14,570 bases of DNA from Clostridia bacterium (GTDB taxonomy: Bacteria > Bacillota_A > Clostridia > Oscillospirales > Acutalibacteraceae). The first letter of the stretch is position 1, and every line of letters starts with the position of its first letter. Under the pieces are notes generated by a model. That model ran no database searches and was not told where the DNA came from. It was given only the letters and a program-made list of their open reading frames with translations. The translations under genes and the position numbers were made by a program. Location: assembly GCA_009930155.1 (NCBI GenBank), contig RZYX01000043.1, positions 1 to 14,570 of the forward strand. Direction: 5' to 3'. Below are positions 1 to 9,539 of the stretch, in pieces.

Positions 1-100
1 CCCTCATCATTATATCAAAAGGAGGTTTTTCTTGTATCTAAAGATTTTTATCCACACCGGCAGAGCCGGTGGTTATTTGTCCTAAAGAGTACAATATAAC
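1..100. other. Left-edge non-coding segment with short hairpin
   Basis: No gene is recognisable here. A 7-bp perfect stem (55-61 with 65-71, loop AGA) lies downstream of an AAAGGAGG motif. That motif is followed by a TTG-started 17-codon frame (32-85). Two forward frames are open from the window edge, to 85 and to 99, so the segment could be the 3' end of a gene or a mobile or repeat element whose body is outside the window. A strict 9-base DnaA box sequence, TTATCCACA, occurs at 48-56 but is isolated from the origin. I cannot assign a function. Confidence 0.3.
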
Positions 101-104
101 TTAA

Positions 105-129
105 GCGGTGGATTTCCACCGCTTTTTTT
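105..129 (+). terminator. Rho-independent terminator, rightward
   Basis: A perfect 7-bp GC-rich stem (105-111 with 116-122, loop ATTT) extends to 9 bp by two A-T pairs and is followed directly by seven T residues (123-129). The T-run is only on the plus-strand side, so it stops a transcript entering from the left edge. It would therefore face the leftward LCP-gene and structured-RNA transcripts tail to tail. Confidence 0.85.
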
Positions 130-175
130 GTTGCACCAAAAAGCAATAATATAAATCAAATTTTATTAAAGAAAT

Positions 176-287
176 AGAGCCTGCAATAATAGGCGTTTTG
201 GTAATAAAATATTTCTATTACCACGCACCTTGACCGCCACTTTAAAAAATGGGGCTTGTCAAATGATGCTACCTTATTGCAAGCTCT
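176..287 (-). ncRNA. Candidate structured RNA, family not recognised
   Basis: Read on the minus strand, this stretch folds into a three-way junction. P1 is 14 bp (274-287 with 176-189). P2 is a long arm: 265-269 with 225-229, then 258-262 with 230-234, then an apical hairpin 247-252 with 237-242. P3 is a 10-bp hairpin with a triloop (200-222). Six pairs (282/181, 271/194, 266/228, 249/240 and 215/207 among them) are G-U on the minus strand but would be A-C mismatches on the plus strand. This argues for leftward transcription and for a selected fold. It lies 51 bp after the LCP stop codon. P1 is followed by UAUUUCUUU, a possible weak terminator tail. It does not resemble 6S, SRP, tmRNA or any riboswitch I know. 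It could be an independent small RNA or a structured 3' end of the LCP transcript. Confidence 0.55.
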
Positions 288-298
288 GTTTAATTTTT

Positions 299-327
299 AT
301 TGTACTATACAACAGTTTTAATTTTAA
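299..327 (-). promoter_or_regulatory. Possible promoter of the structured RNA
   Basis: On the minus strand TTAAAA (322-327, 4 of 6 to the -35 consensus) and TACAAT (299-304, 5 of 6 to the -10) are separated by 17 bases. Transcription would begin near 291-292, just before the base of P1 at 287. That placement fits an independently transcribed RNA, but AT-rich DNA yields such matches easily. Confidence 0.35.
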
Positions 328-338
328 TGGTATTTTGC

Positions 339-1955
339 TTAGCCACCTGTTATAGGCGTTAATGTTGTTTCTGGTGGCGTTTCTGGGTCTGGCGTTGGGT
401 CTGTTTGTGATGATGTCCCTGTCGGTGTTGTCGTTGTAGTTGTTGTAGTCGTTGTTGTTAACTTCGATGTCTGTGTTTCGTTTTGTGTATCTGATTTTGT
501 AGTAGTAGTTATTGTAGTTGTAGTAGCTTTTGTTGTTGTTGGTTTTATTTTAATTGCTGAAACCCTATCATCTGCAAGTTTAATATTTGACTTGCCGTAA
601 AGCAATGTTTGTAGTTGATAAGCAGCGCCAGGATAATCGGCAATCCAAACCCACTGCGTTCCTATATACCCGCCTTTGCTAGTGTCCGCTGTTGGCATAT
701 TTGCCTGAACAACATCAAAACTGAGCCAACCATTTGTTAGCGCCTGAGTTCCATAACCAAGTACTTGAGATTGAGACATACTTGTTTTTACATTTGGGAA
801 TAATGTTTTCATCATGTTATCAAACTGGGTTACGCTCGCACTCTTTGTACTATTAATGATTGCCGTTATCACTGCTCTTTGCCTACGAGCACGGCTAACA
901 TCGCCATCTTTGTCAGAGTGCCTAATTCTGCTGTACATCAATGCTTCTTCACCATTTAGGGTGGTTACGCCTGATTTTATTTTAAATCCGTATGCATTGT
1001 TCATATAGTTTGCTTCATAAGCCTGAACATTTAGCGTAACTCCCCCAAGTGCATCAATAACCTTTGGAAATGAGTTGTAATCAACACTGGCATATTCATC
1101 AATTTTAATCTTATAGTTGTTTTCTATCGTTTCAACAACACACTTTGCTCCACCCGCTGAATAAGCAGAATTAAGCTTTCCAAAGCGTGCTTTTCCGGAT
1201 GTTGGCGCTATATAAATATAGCTATCACGATAGAAAGACACCATGTTTATTTTTTTAGTACTTTTGTTTAGGGACATAAGAATCATAGAATCTGAAAGAT
1301 TACTGCTGCTATCAATGCCAATCAGCAGAACATTAATAACATTTTTGCTGCTCATCTTTTCGCCTTTATTTGTTGCCCAGTCTTTAATTAATTCATTAAG
1401 GGATTTTGCATCTGTTATATCATTCATCATAGAAAAATCAATCTCATTATAAATGACATCATCTTGACCTGTGACAGGTTCTTCATCAGCATTTGTTCCA
1501 AGAAATGATAACCTTGAAGCCAAATATGCACCCGACATTAATATAAAGATCAAAAGAATTGCCAAAAATATTACAAGTACTTTTTTACCTTTATTATCTT
1601 TTCTTTTCCAAAAAGCTACAAACCTTTGCCAAAAGTTAGTTTTACTGCTAATATCTTTCATCTCTAATGAACTTTCATTTGACTCGTCAACTTCATTGTC
1701 ATCAATGTTCTCTAAATACTTATCAAAATCAATGTTTTCATTCTCGTCCTTGGCTTCGTTTTCAATATCTTCATTTTCAGATTCCTTAGGGACAGTAAAT
1801 AAAATCTCTTCTTGTGGTTGGGGTTGTTCTTTTATTCTTTTTTGCTCATCTGACTTTTTTTGTGCGTTATTCTCAGATTCGCTAGACTTTTTATCTTTTG
1901 ATTTTTCCAAATTATTGGTATTCAACTCATCCTTTGAGCCATTTTCTTTTTCCAT
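339..1955 (-). CDS. LytR-CpsA-Psr (LCP) family cell-wall polymer transferase
   Basis: 538 aa. LCP enzymes move teichoic-acid or capsule-type polymers from an undecaprenyl-phosphate carrier to peptidoglycan at the outer face of the membrane. Residues 1-125 are a charged, Glu/Asp/Lys/Asn-rich cytoplasmic region. One membrane helix follows (about 125-147), then the extracellular LCP domain (about 205-370). Family signatures visible are NVLLIGID, the aspartate of LSDSMIL, FYRDSY, and the arginine cluster YSRIRHSDKDGDVSRARRQR. The region from about 375 to 465 resembles the extra C-terminal part of longer LCP proteins. The tail from 470 is Thr/Pro-rich and probably extends into the wall. The start is supported by GGAAGTG nine bases upstream. 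It lies 36 bp after gyrA on the same strand, so it is probably read through from the gyrase genes. The acceptor polymer cannot be told from sequence. Confidence 0.9.
   Translation of the reverse strand: MEKENGSKDELNTNNLEKSKDKKSSESENNAQKKSDEQKRIKEQPQPQEEILFTVPKESENEDIENEAKDENENIDFDKYLENIDDNEVDESNESSLEMKDISSKTNFWQRFVAFWKRKDNKGKKVLVIFLAILLIFILMSGAYLASRLSFLGTNADEEPVTGQDDVIYNEIDFSMMNDITDAKSLNELIKDWATNKGEKMSSKNVINVLLIGIDSSSNLSDSMILMSLNKSTKKINMVSFYRDSYIYIAPTSGKARFGKLNSAYSAGGAKCVVETIENNYKIKIDEYASVDYNSFPKVIDALGGVTLNVQAYEANYMNNAYGFKIKSGVTTLNGEEALMYSRIRHSDKDGDVSRARRQRAVITAIINSTKSASVTQFDNMMKTLFPNVKTSMSQSQVLGYGTQALTNGWLSFDVVQANMPTADTSKGGYIGTQWVWIADYPGAAYQLQTLLYGKSNIKLADDRVSAIKIKPTTTKATTTTITTTTKSDTQNETQTSKLTTTTTTTTTTTPTGTSSQTDPTPDPETPPETTLTPITGG
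420..541 (-). repeat. Thr-codon microsatellite in the LCP gene tail
   Basis: Runs of ACA/ACT/ACG-type codons (plus-strand TGT, AGT and CGT triplets) encode two Thr-rich blocks, including about eleven consecutive Thr. Such triplet tracts can change length by slippage in multiples of three, altering tail length without breaking the frame. The disordered Thr/Pro tail is typical of wall-associated proteins. Confidence 0.7.
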
Positions 1956-1991
1956 CTAAAAAATCACTTCCAAAAAATTATACCCCTTAGC

Positions 1992-4505
1992 CTATTCCTG
2001 TTCCTGCGGAGTTTCTATATTGTCTTCATTAGTCTGCTGTGTTGTTTCTACTGTTCCCTCTTCCAGCTCTTCTTCAGGAATATCGTCCTCATGTGGAGTA
2101 CGAGAAATAGTTGCAACTATCTCGCTTTCGCTAACCTTCATTACTCTAACACCCTTTGAAGGTCTTGCAAAAACACTTATCTGCTGTGCAGGTATTCTTA
2201 TTATTATTCCATCCGATGAGATGATTATTATATCATCGTCTTCGTCAACAACTTTAATTGCTGCAACATCGCCAAATTGTTTTGTTCGATAGTTGATAAG
2301 TCCTTTTCCACCTCTGGATTGCAATCTATAATCAGAAATATCACTGCGTCTGCCATATCCAGTTTGAGAAACTGTAAGAACTTTTCCGCCCTCACGCAAT
2401 ATTGACATTCCAACAACTTCGTCCCCGTTTTTAAGGGTTATTGCTTTAACGCCTCTTGCTGTTCTGCCTATTGGTCGTGCATCATTTTCATTAAATCTAA
2501 TACTCATACCATATTTTGTTGCAATCAGCAAATCGTCATCGCCAGTTGTAAGCCTTACCCATGCCAACTCGTCATCATCGTCCAAATTAACTGCGATAAC
2601 GCCATTTTTACGGACATTTTTATATGCATCAAGCCTTGTTCTTTTTATTATTCCCTTACGAGTAACCATGCAAAGGTAATTTTCGCCTTCAAACTCTGGA
2701 ACTCTTATCATTGCTGAAACCTTTTCTTCTGCCGAAATAGAAAGAAGGTTAACAATGTTCATGCCCTTGCTAGTTCTGCTGCCTTCAGGAATTTCATATC
2801 CCTTAAGCCTATATGTTCTACCTGTGCTGGTAAAGAACATAACATGGTCATGGGTAGAACAAGTAAACATCGTTTCTGCCACATCTTCATCTCGGCGAGT
2901 CATGCCCATAACACCTCTACCACCACGCTTTTGGATGTGATATGTGTCCATTGGCTGACGCTTAATATAGCCCAAAGTGGTGAGAGTAAATACACATTCT
3001 TCCACAGGGATAAGGTCTTCAATGTCAACCTCGCCACTGATGTTTAGAATCTCTGTTCTTCTCTCGTCTCCAAACTTCTCTTTTACTGCAATTGCCTCAT
3101 CCTTTATTATTTGGAGAACCACTTCATGATTACCCAAAATTTCAAGGAAATATTCAATTCTTTCTTTAAGCAAAGCAAGTTCGTCCTCTATCTTGCTTCG
3201 TTCAAGTCCAGTAAGTTGACCAAGACGCATTTGAACAATTGCTTGTGACTGAACATCATCAAGACCAAAACGCTCCATCAAGCGTGCTTTACCTGTTGGC
3301 TGGTCTGGAGAACTTCTTAAAATACTTATAACTTCATCAATAAAGTCAAGAGCTATCATAAGTCCTTCAAGAATATGTGCTCTTTCCTGTGCTTTTTTAA
3401 GTTCGTATTGTGTACGCCTTGTTATAACCTCGCACTGAAAATTAATGTAATGCTTTAAAGTTTCTTTAAGAGTTAAAACTTTTGGCTCACCATTTACAAT
3501 TGCAAGCATAATAACGCCAAAAGTTGTTTGCATTTGTGTATATGAATAAAGTTGGTTTAAAACAACCTGCGGATTTGCATCACGCTTAAGGTCAACAACC
3601 ATATGCATTCCTTCTCTTGACGAATAATCGTTAATGTCAGAAATGCCTTCAATTCTCTTGTCTTTAACAAGGTCTGCAATGTTTTCAATAAGCCTTGACT
3701 TATTTACTTGATACGGAAGTTCAGAAACATTTATTGAATATCTACCATTTTTATTCTCAACAATTTCTGCACGAGCACGAACAATAACTTTGCCTCTGCC
3801 CGTTGCATATGCAGCTCTTATTCCGCTTCTGCCCATTATTGTGCCTGCTGTTGGAAAATCGGGACCCTTGATATATTCCATAAGGTCAGCAACTTCCATG
3901 TCTGGATTATCAATAAGTGCACACATTCCATCTATAACTTCACAAAGATTGTGTGGCGGAATGTTTGTTGCCATACCAACAGCGATACCCGTTGAACCGT
4001 TTACCAAAAGGTTTGGAAAACGAGAAGGCAAAACAGTTGGCTCTTTTAATCTATCATCATAGTTGCCAATGAAATTAACTGTTTCCTTGTCTATGTCTGT
4101 GAGCATATGCATTGATATTTTGCTCATTCTTGACTCTGTATAACGATAAGCAGCTGGTGGGTCACCATCCACAGAACCAAAGTTACCATGGCCGTCAACA
4201 AGCATATATCTCATTGAGAAATCCTGTGCAAGCCTTACCATTGCATCATAAACAGATGCGTCACCGTGTGGATGATATCGACCCAAAACTGAACCGACAG
4301 TATCAGCACACTTTCTGTAAGCTTTTTCTGGATAAAGTGAATTTTCATGCATGGTATAAAGGATTCTTCTGTGAACGGGCTTTAATCCATCCCTAACATC
4401 TGGCAATGCTCTTGCAATAATAACAGACATTGAATAATCAAGAAATGATTTTTTCATTTCTTTGTTAATATCAACATTTATAATTTTCTGGTCTTCAAAA
4501 ATCAT
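1992..4505 (-). CDS. gyrA: DNA gyrase subunit A
   Basis: 837 aa, usual length. It is the DNA-cleaving and rejoining subunit of the A2B2 gyrase that puts negative supercoils into DNA. The winged-helix domain carries the catalytic Tyr122 (AAYRYTES). The quinolone region reads [17 protein letters not shown], with Ala at position 83 (E. coli Ser83) and Asp at 87. The coiled-coil and tower region spans about 350-480. The C-terminal beta-pinwheel starts near 500 and has the GyrA box QKRGGRG at 525-531. A second box-like motif, QSRGGKG, occurs in a later blade. The box marks this as gyrase rather than ParC. The last 30 residues are acidic. It lies 70 bp after gyrB, with a GAGG ribosome binding site in the gap and no terminator seen, so the two are probably one transcript. 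Confidence 0.98.
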   Translation of the reverse strand: MIFEDQKIINVDINKEMKKSFLDYSMSVIIARALPDVRDGLKPVHRRILYTMHENSLYPEKAYRKCADTVGSVLGRYHPHGDASVYDAMVRLAQDFSMRYMLVDGHGNFGSVDGDPPAAYRYTESRMSKISMHMLTDIDKETVNFIGNYDDRLKEPTVLPSRFPNLLVNGSTGIAVGMATNIPPHNLCEVIDGMCALIDNPDMEVADLMEYIKGPDFPTAGTIMGRSGIRAAYATGRGKVIVRARAEIVENKNGRYSINVSELPYQVNKSRLIENIADLVKDKRIEGISDINDYSSREGMHMVVDLKRDANPQVVLNQLYSYTQMQTTFGVIMLAIVNGEPKVLTLKETLKHYINFQCEVITRRTQYELKKAQERAHILEGLMIALDFIDEVISILRSSPDQPTGKARLMERFGLDDVQSQAIVQMRLGQLTGLERSKIEDELALLKERIEYFLEILGNHEVVLQIIKDEAIAVKEKFGDERRTEILNISGEVDIEDLIPVEECVFTLTTLGYIKRQPMDTYHIQKRGGRGVMGMTRRDEDVAETMFTCSTHDHVMFFTSTGRTYRLKGYEIPEGSRTSKGMNIVNLLSISAEEKVSAMIRVPEFEGENYLCMVTRKGIIKRTRLDAYKNVRKNGVIAVNLDDDDELAWVRLTTGDDDLLIATKYGMSIRFNENDARPIGRTARGVKAITLKNGDEVVGMSILREGGKVLTVSQTGYGRRSDISDYRLQSRGGKGLINYRTKQFGDVAAIKVVDEDDDIIIISSDGIIIRIPAQQISVFARPSKGVRVMKVSESEIVATISRTPHEDDIPEEELEEGTVETTQQTNEDNIETPQEQE

Positions 4506-4575
4506 TTTTAACCAACCTCTTATATGGGATATTTAAAGTTATTAACTATTGAAAAATCTAAAAAACAAATTTTTC

Positions 4576-6573
<1,998 letters not shown>

Positions 6574-6605
6574 TTAACAAACTTTTCTTCTATAACAATT
6601 TTTGT

Positions 6606-6869
6606 TTAAAATCCGTATGTTTCGCCAGCTCTTTTTAATAATGTTGTTGAAGAAATTTGAGAAATATAAACTTTTTTACTACCATCTTTTTTTTCACACA
6701 AAACAAATGATTTTGGCAATTCTGTTGATACATTTACAACTTTATCACTTTTTTGTGCTTTTGTTAAATAATCTCGGCTGATTTTTGATACTGTTGTTGT
6801 ATCCAAATCAAAAATACCAACTATTTCATCAAAAGAAACGACCGTATCCTGTCCTAAATGCAGGTACAT
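6606..6869 (-). CDS. remB: RemB/YaaB-like DUF370 regulator
   Basis: 87 aa. DUF370 (extracellular matrix regulatory family) proteins are small DNA-binding proteins. The related B. subtilis RemA activates biofilm matrix genes, and YaaB (RemB) is encoded at this same place between recF and gyrB. The sequence matches the family throughout: MYLHLGQDTVV at the start, the central IFDLDTTTVSKISRDYL, and ELPKSFVLCEK. Length is normal. The ATG is preceded by GGAAGG six bases away. Its first 16 bp overlap the end of recF, so it is probably translated with it. The role here (DNA architecture or regulation) is inferred from family and position only. Confidence 0.9.
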   Translation of the reverse strand: MYLHLGQDTVVSFDEIVGIFDLDTTTVSKISRDYLTKAQKSDKVVNVSTELPKSFVLCEKKDGSKKVYISQISSTTLLKRAGETYGF

Positions 6870-7954
6870 AGAGCACCTTCCTTCAATTCAAAAGCTTTTC
6901 CACCACTTATTTTTAAAAGTGCTGAAGGTTCGCAACAAGTTATAAATACTTGCCTACCTTCAATGTGGTTTAATATATAATCCTGCCGTGTGTTATCGAG
7001 TTCACTCATAACATCATCAAGCAGAGCTACAGGCTGTTCGCCTGTTATGCTTTTTATAATTTCAGCTTCAGCAAGCTTTAAGGAGAGTGCACAAGAACGC
7101 TGCTGACCCTGTGAACCAAAGCTACGAGCCAAAAGCCCGTCAATCTCTATATTTAAATCATCTCTATGTGGACCTATACTTGTATTTCCACTCAAAATAT
7201 CTTGTTTTCTTACTAATTTAAATTGCTGTAAAAGCTCTTGCTTTAAGTCTACTTCTGTTTTTGAACTAATTTGTGTTTGCATTAAATATGAGGCTTTCAT
7301 AATTTCTTTACCATTTGAAATACCGCCATAAATATTTTCAATAAAAGGCTCAAGCTTTTTTATATATTTTATTCTTTCAGCTGTAACAACAGCTCCAAGA
7401 GTACAAATTTTATCATCCCATATTTCTAAAGTATCTAAAAGTTCGCTATGATAACTAATATCTTTAAGTAAGGCATTGCGTTGCAAAAGTGCACGATTAT
7501 ATTGGGTTAGTGCATTTGCATACCTTGGCTTTAACTGGCACAATGCAATATCTAAAAACTTTCTTCTTTGTGATGGACCTTCCTTAATAAGCGAAAGGTG
7601 TGTTGGAGCAAAAACAACTGCAAAAAATTCACCAATAAGCTTTGACGCAGAAGCAAATGAAACTCCATTTAATTCTGCACGGCGTTTGTCTTGTATTTTT
7701 ATTTTTGCACATTGTTCCCTATCATTTCCAAAAAATCCAAGTTCAAGTAATGAAAAATCACTATCAAAATTTATAAAATCTTGTTCCTTAGAACCTCTAA
7801 AAGAGCGACAACCAGTAAAAAGCCATATGCTTTCTAAAAGATTTGTTTTTCCTTGTGCATTCTCACCATAAATTATATTAACATTTTCACACGGGAAAAT
7901 TTCAAGATTTTTTATGTTTCTATAATTTTTTGATTTAAGCGAGTTTACCCTCAT
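6854..7954 (-). CDS. recF: RecF, DNA replication and repair ATPase
   Basis: 366 aa from the chosen start, the family norm. RecF is an SMC/ABC-type ATPase that, with RecO and RecR, loads RecA at gaps bound by single-strand binding protein. Visible are Walker A GENAQGKT (30-37), the ABC signature region SFGSQGQQRS (278-287), and Walker B with its D-loop, ALLDDVMSELD (310-320). The frame is open to 8041, but those 29 extra residues lie inside yaaA and look unlike RecF. MRVNSLKSKNYRNI is the typical family N terminus, and GAGG lies nine bases before ATG 7954. The start overlaps the yaaA end by 20 bp and the stop overlaps remB by 16 bp, so translation is probably coupled. Confidence 0.96.
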   Translation of the reverse strand: MRVNSLKSKNYRNIKNLEIFPCENVNIIYGENAQGKTNLLESIWLFTGCRSFRGSKEQDFINFDSDFSLLELGFFGNDREQCAKIKIQDKRRAELNGVSFASASKLIGEFFAVVFAPTHLSLIKEGPSQRRKFLDIALCQLKPRYANALTQYNRALLQRNALLKDISYHSELLDTLEIWDDKICTLGAVVTAERIKYIKKLEPFIENIYGGISNGKEIMKASYLMQTQISSKTEVDLKQELLQQFKLVRKQDILSGNTSIGPHRDDLNIEIDGLLARSFGSQGQQRSCALSLKLAEAEIIKSITGEQPVALLDDVMSELDNTRQDYILNHIEGRQVFITCCEPSALLKISGGKAFELKEGALCTCI

Positions 7955-8204
7955 GGGTACACACCTCATAGAGTTTATTTTCAAATTCGAACTTATCACC
8001 ATTTCTAAGCTTTTTGGTACGCTTATCACAAACTTCGCCATTAACTTTGACTTCGCCTGCTTGAATAATTATTTTTGCCTGCCCACCTGTGCTAACAATT
8101 CCAGAAAATTTTAAAGCACTATCAAGTGGAATAATATCCCCACTAATATTTAATATTTCTGGTTCTTTTATCAGTACTTTTGCTTTAACATTTTTAATTT
8201 TCAT
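7935..8204 (-). CDS. yaaA: S4-domain RNA-binding protein, YaaA type
   Basis: 89 aa. This small S4-like protein is encoded between dnaN and recF in many Bacillota (B. subtilis yaaA/rlbA). The S4 fold binds structured RNA, and a link to ribosome assembly has been proposed for the family. The S4 core is clear from about 29 to 75: LDSALKFSGIVSTGGQAKIIIQ followed by GEVKVNGEVCDKRTKKLRNGD. A short preceding strand segment (MKIKNVKAKVLI) is lineage-variable. The start has GAGG seven bases upstream. It overlaps the dnaN end by 11 bp and the recF start by 20 bp. Confidence 0.93.
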   Translation of the reverse strand: MKIKNVKAKVLIKEPEILNISGDIIPLDSALKFSGIVSTGGQAKIIIQAGEVKVNGEVCDKRTKKLRNGDKFEFENKLYEVCTHEGKLA

Positions 8205-9306
8205 TCTTTAACCTCACAGGTAAAACTAAAAACAAGAAACTTTCATCTTCCTCTTCTTTTGGAACAATTATTATAGGTGAAAGAGAACCATTAAATTTTA
8301 TTTTAACATCCTCTACATCACATGCTTTAAGTGCATCTAACAAAAATCTATTGTTAAATCCAATTTCAATACGCTCGCCTTCAATTTGTGCAAAAAGCTT
8401 ATCACTTGCCATTCCAAGTGCAGTAACTGTTGAAATCTTAATAATATTGTCTTCAATAATACAACGAAGTGGACTTTTTAATCTGTCTGTTATTAAAAGA
8501 GATGTTCTTTCAATACTATCCATAAGCATTCTTACATTTACTTTCATTTCTGTTGTAAGACTTTTTGGAACTGCAGAATTATAATCCAAAAACTCACCAT
8601 CAAGTAATCTTGAAATAATACTGTAATTACCAACTTCAAAAATAATGTGCCTTTTGCCAACATTCATGGAAACAACATCATTATTTTCTATAAGCTTTGT
8701 AACTTCTGAAAGAGTTTTTGCTGGAACAATAAAAGAAATATCTTCTCCGGTATATTTAATGCTCTCTGTTCTAATGGCAAGCCTAAAGCCATCAACAGCG
8801 ATTAATTTTATTTTTCCTCTTGTTATTTCAAATTTAAGACCTGTATGAACTATTTTTGCATCGTTAACAGAAACAGAGAAAATGGTTTGCCTTATCATAT
8901 TTTTTAAAATATCGCATTCAATTATGATTGGGTAACCACCCTGAACAGTTGGAAGTTCAGGATACTCATCTGCAGCTATGCCAACAAGTTTGTATTCAAC
9001 TTCACCACATTTAATTATGCAGAGTTGACGCTCATCAGCTTCTATAATTACTTTTTCTCCAGGAAGCTTTTTTAAAATATCACATAAGATTCTTGCATTT
9101 ATTATGATATTGCCTGGTTCTTCTACTTTTGCTTCAATAGAAGTATTTATACCAACTTCTAAATCATATCCCGTAAGTAAAAGTTCATTACCTATTGCTT
9201 TTAAAAGAATTCCTTCAATAGCTGGAATTGATGTTTTTGAAGATACTGCTCTTTGAACATTTTGACAAACTTCACACAATAATTGTGTGTTGCATATAAT
9301 TTTCAT
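8194..9306 (-). CDS. dnaN: DNA polymerase III beta subunit (sliding clamp)
   Basis: 370 aa, the usual length. It forms the ring-shaped dimer that tethers the replicative polymerase and recruits other proteins to DNA. Three similar clamp domains cover about 1-125, 126-250 and 251-370. Family features include the start MKIICNTQLLCEVCQNVQRAVSSKTSIPAIEGILL, the middle HTGLKFEITRGKIKLIAVDGFRLAIR, and the C-terminal LVLPVRL that lines the partner-binding pocket. The start is ATG with GGAGG six bases upstream. It follows dnaA after a 231-bp gap holding origin elements. The 3' end overlaps yaaA. Transcription may come from the dnaA promoter, as I see no convincing promoter in the gap. Confidence 0.98.
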   Translation of the reverse strand: MKIICNTQLLCEVCQNVQRAVSSKTSIPAIEGILLKAIGNELLLTGYDLEVGINTSIEAKVEEPGNIIINARILCDILKKLPGEKVIIEADERQLCIIKCGEVEYKLVGIAADEYPELPTVQGGYPIIIECDILKNMIRQTIFSVSVNDAKIVHTGLKFEITRGKIKLIAVDGFRLAIRTESIKYTGEDISFIVPAKTLSEVTKLIENNDVVSMNVGKRHIIFEVGNYSIISRLLDGEFLDYNSAVPKSLTTEMKVNVRMLMDSIERTSLLITDRLKSPLRCIIEDNIIKISTVTALGMASDKLFAQIEGERIEIGFNNRFLLDALKACDVEDVKIKFNGSLSPIIIVPKEEEDESFLFLVLPVRLKNEN

Positions 9307-9537
9307 TTTTTACCTCCATGCTTTAAATAAACAAAGATAACTAAATATATTTATAGTCTTATTATTAGAGGGTGCGGAATTTGCGGAAAACTCTGATAAG
9401 CTTTATAAATACTTGAAATTTGAATGATTTGTTATGTTAAATTAATGATTATAAAAATGTTAAAAACTATTTTCATAAAAAGTGGATAAGGAAAATGTGG
9501 AAAACTCATTGTTAATTAACAGGGAAAATGTGGAAAA
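9307..9537. other. oriC: oriC candidate, dnaA-dnaN intergenic region
   Basis: This 231-bp gap lies where the unwinding half of the origin sits in B. subtilis. All DnaA-box-like sites read the same way on the minus strand: TTTTCCACA at 9529-9537 and 9496-9504, TTATCCACT (8 of 9) at 9481-9489, and TTTTCCGCA (8 of 9) at 9382-9390. Between 9391 and 9480 is a very AT-rich stretch. After the last box-like site comes a GC-richer patch, then TAATAATAA and AT-rich DNA running to dnaN. Origin function is inferred from position and motifs, and leftward and rightward gene blocks diverge near here. Confidence 0.75.
9359..9390 (-). promoter_or_regulatory. Candidate DnaA-trio unwinding element
   Basis: On the minus strand the order is box-like TTTTCCGCA (9382-9390), a second weaker box-like AATTCCGCA, the GC-rich CCCTC, then TAATAATAA (9359-9367), followed by AT-rich DNA. 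This matches the published order of the bacterial basal unwinding system (DnaA box, GC-rich spacer, DnaA-trios). The box is degenerate, so the call is tentative. Confidence 0.45.
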
Positions 9538-9539
9538 CT
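9490..9539. repeat. 17-bp direct repeat carrying two DnaA boxes
   Basis: GGAAAATGTGGAAAACT occurs identically at 9490-9506 and 9523-9539, 33 bp apart. Each copy contains the minus-strand box TTTTCCACA. The right copy runs into the dnaA stop codon (9538-9540). The identity extends beyond the 9-base box, suggesting recent duplication or a longer protein footprint. Confidence 0.8.

Noticed and set aside
32..85. 17-codon TTG-started frame after AAAGGAGG
   Set aside because: It is too short, has a rare start and overlaps a hairpin. There is no evidence of coding beyond the spacing to the purine-rich motif.
176..287. Reading the structured RNA on the plus strand
   Set aside because: Six pairs become A-C mismatches on the plus strand, so the minus-strand reading is clearly better.
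1471..1959. 162-codon forward open frame antisense to the LCP gene
   Set aside because: It is a shadow of the low-complexity Glu/Lys/Asp-rich LCP N terminus and gives a Ser/Phe-rich translation with no family resemblance.
1977..1982. Perfect minus-strand TATAAT in front of the LCP gene
   Set aside because: No acceptable -35 element lies 16-18 bases upstream and no TG extension is present. It may be a weak promoter but cannot be supported.
7955..8041. 29-codon N-terminal extension of recF
   Set aside because: It overlaps yaaA, lacks RecF similarity, and ATG 7954 has both the family N terminus and a ribosome binding site (GAGG at 7964-7967).
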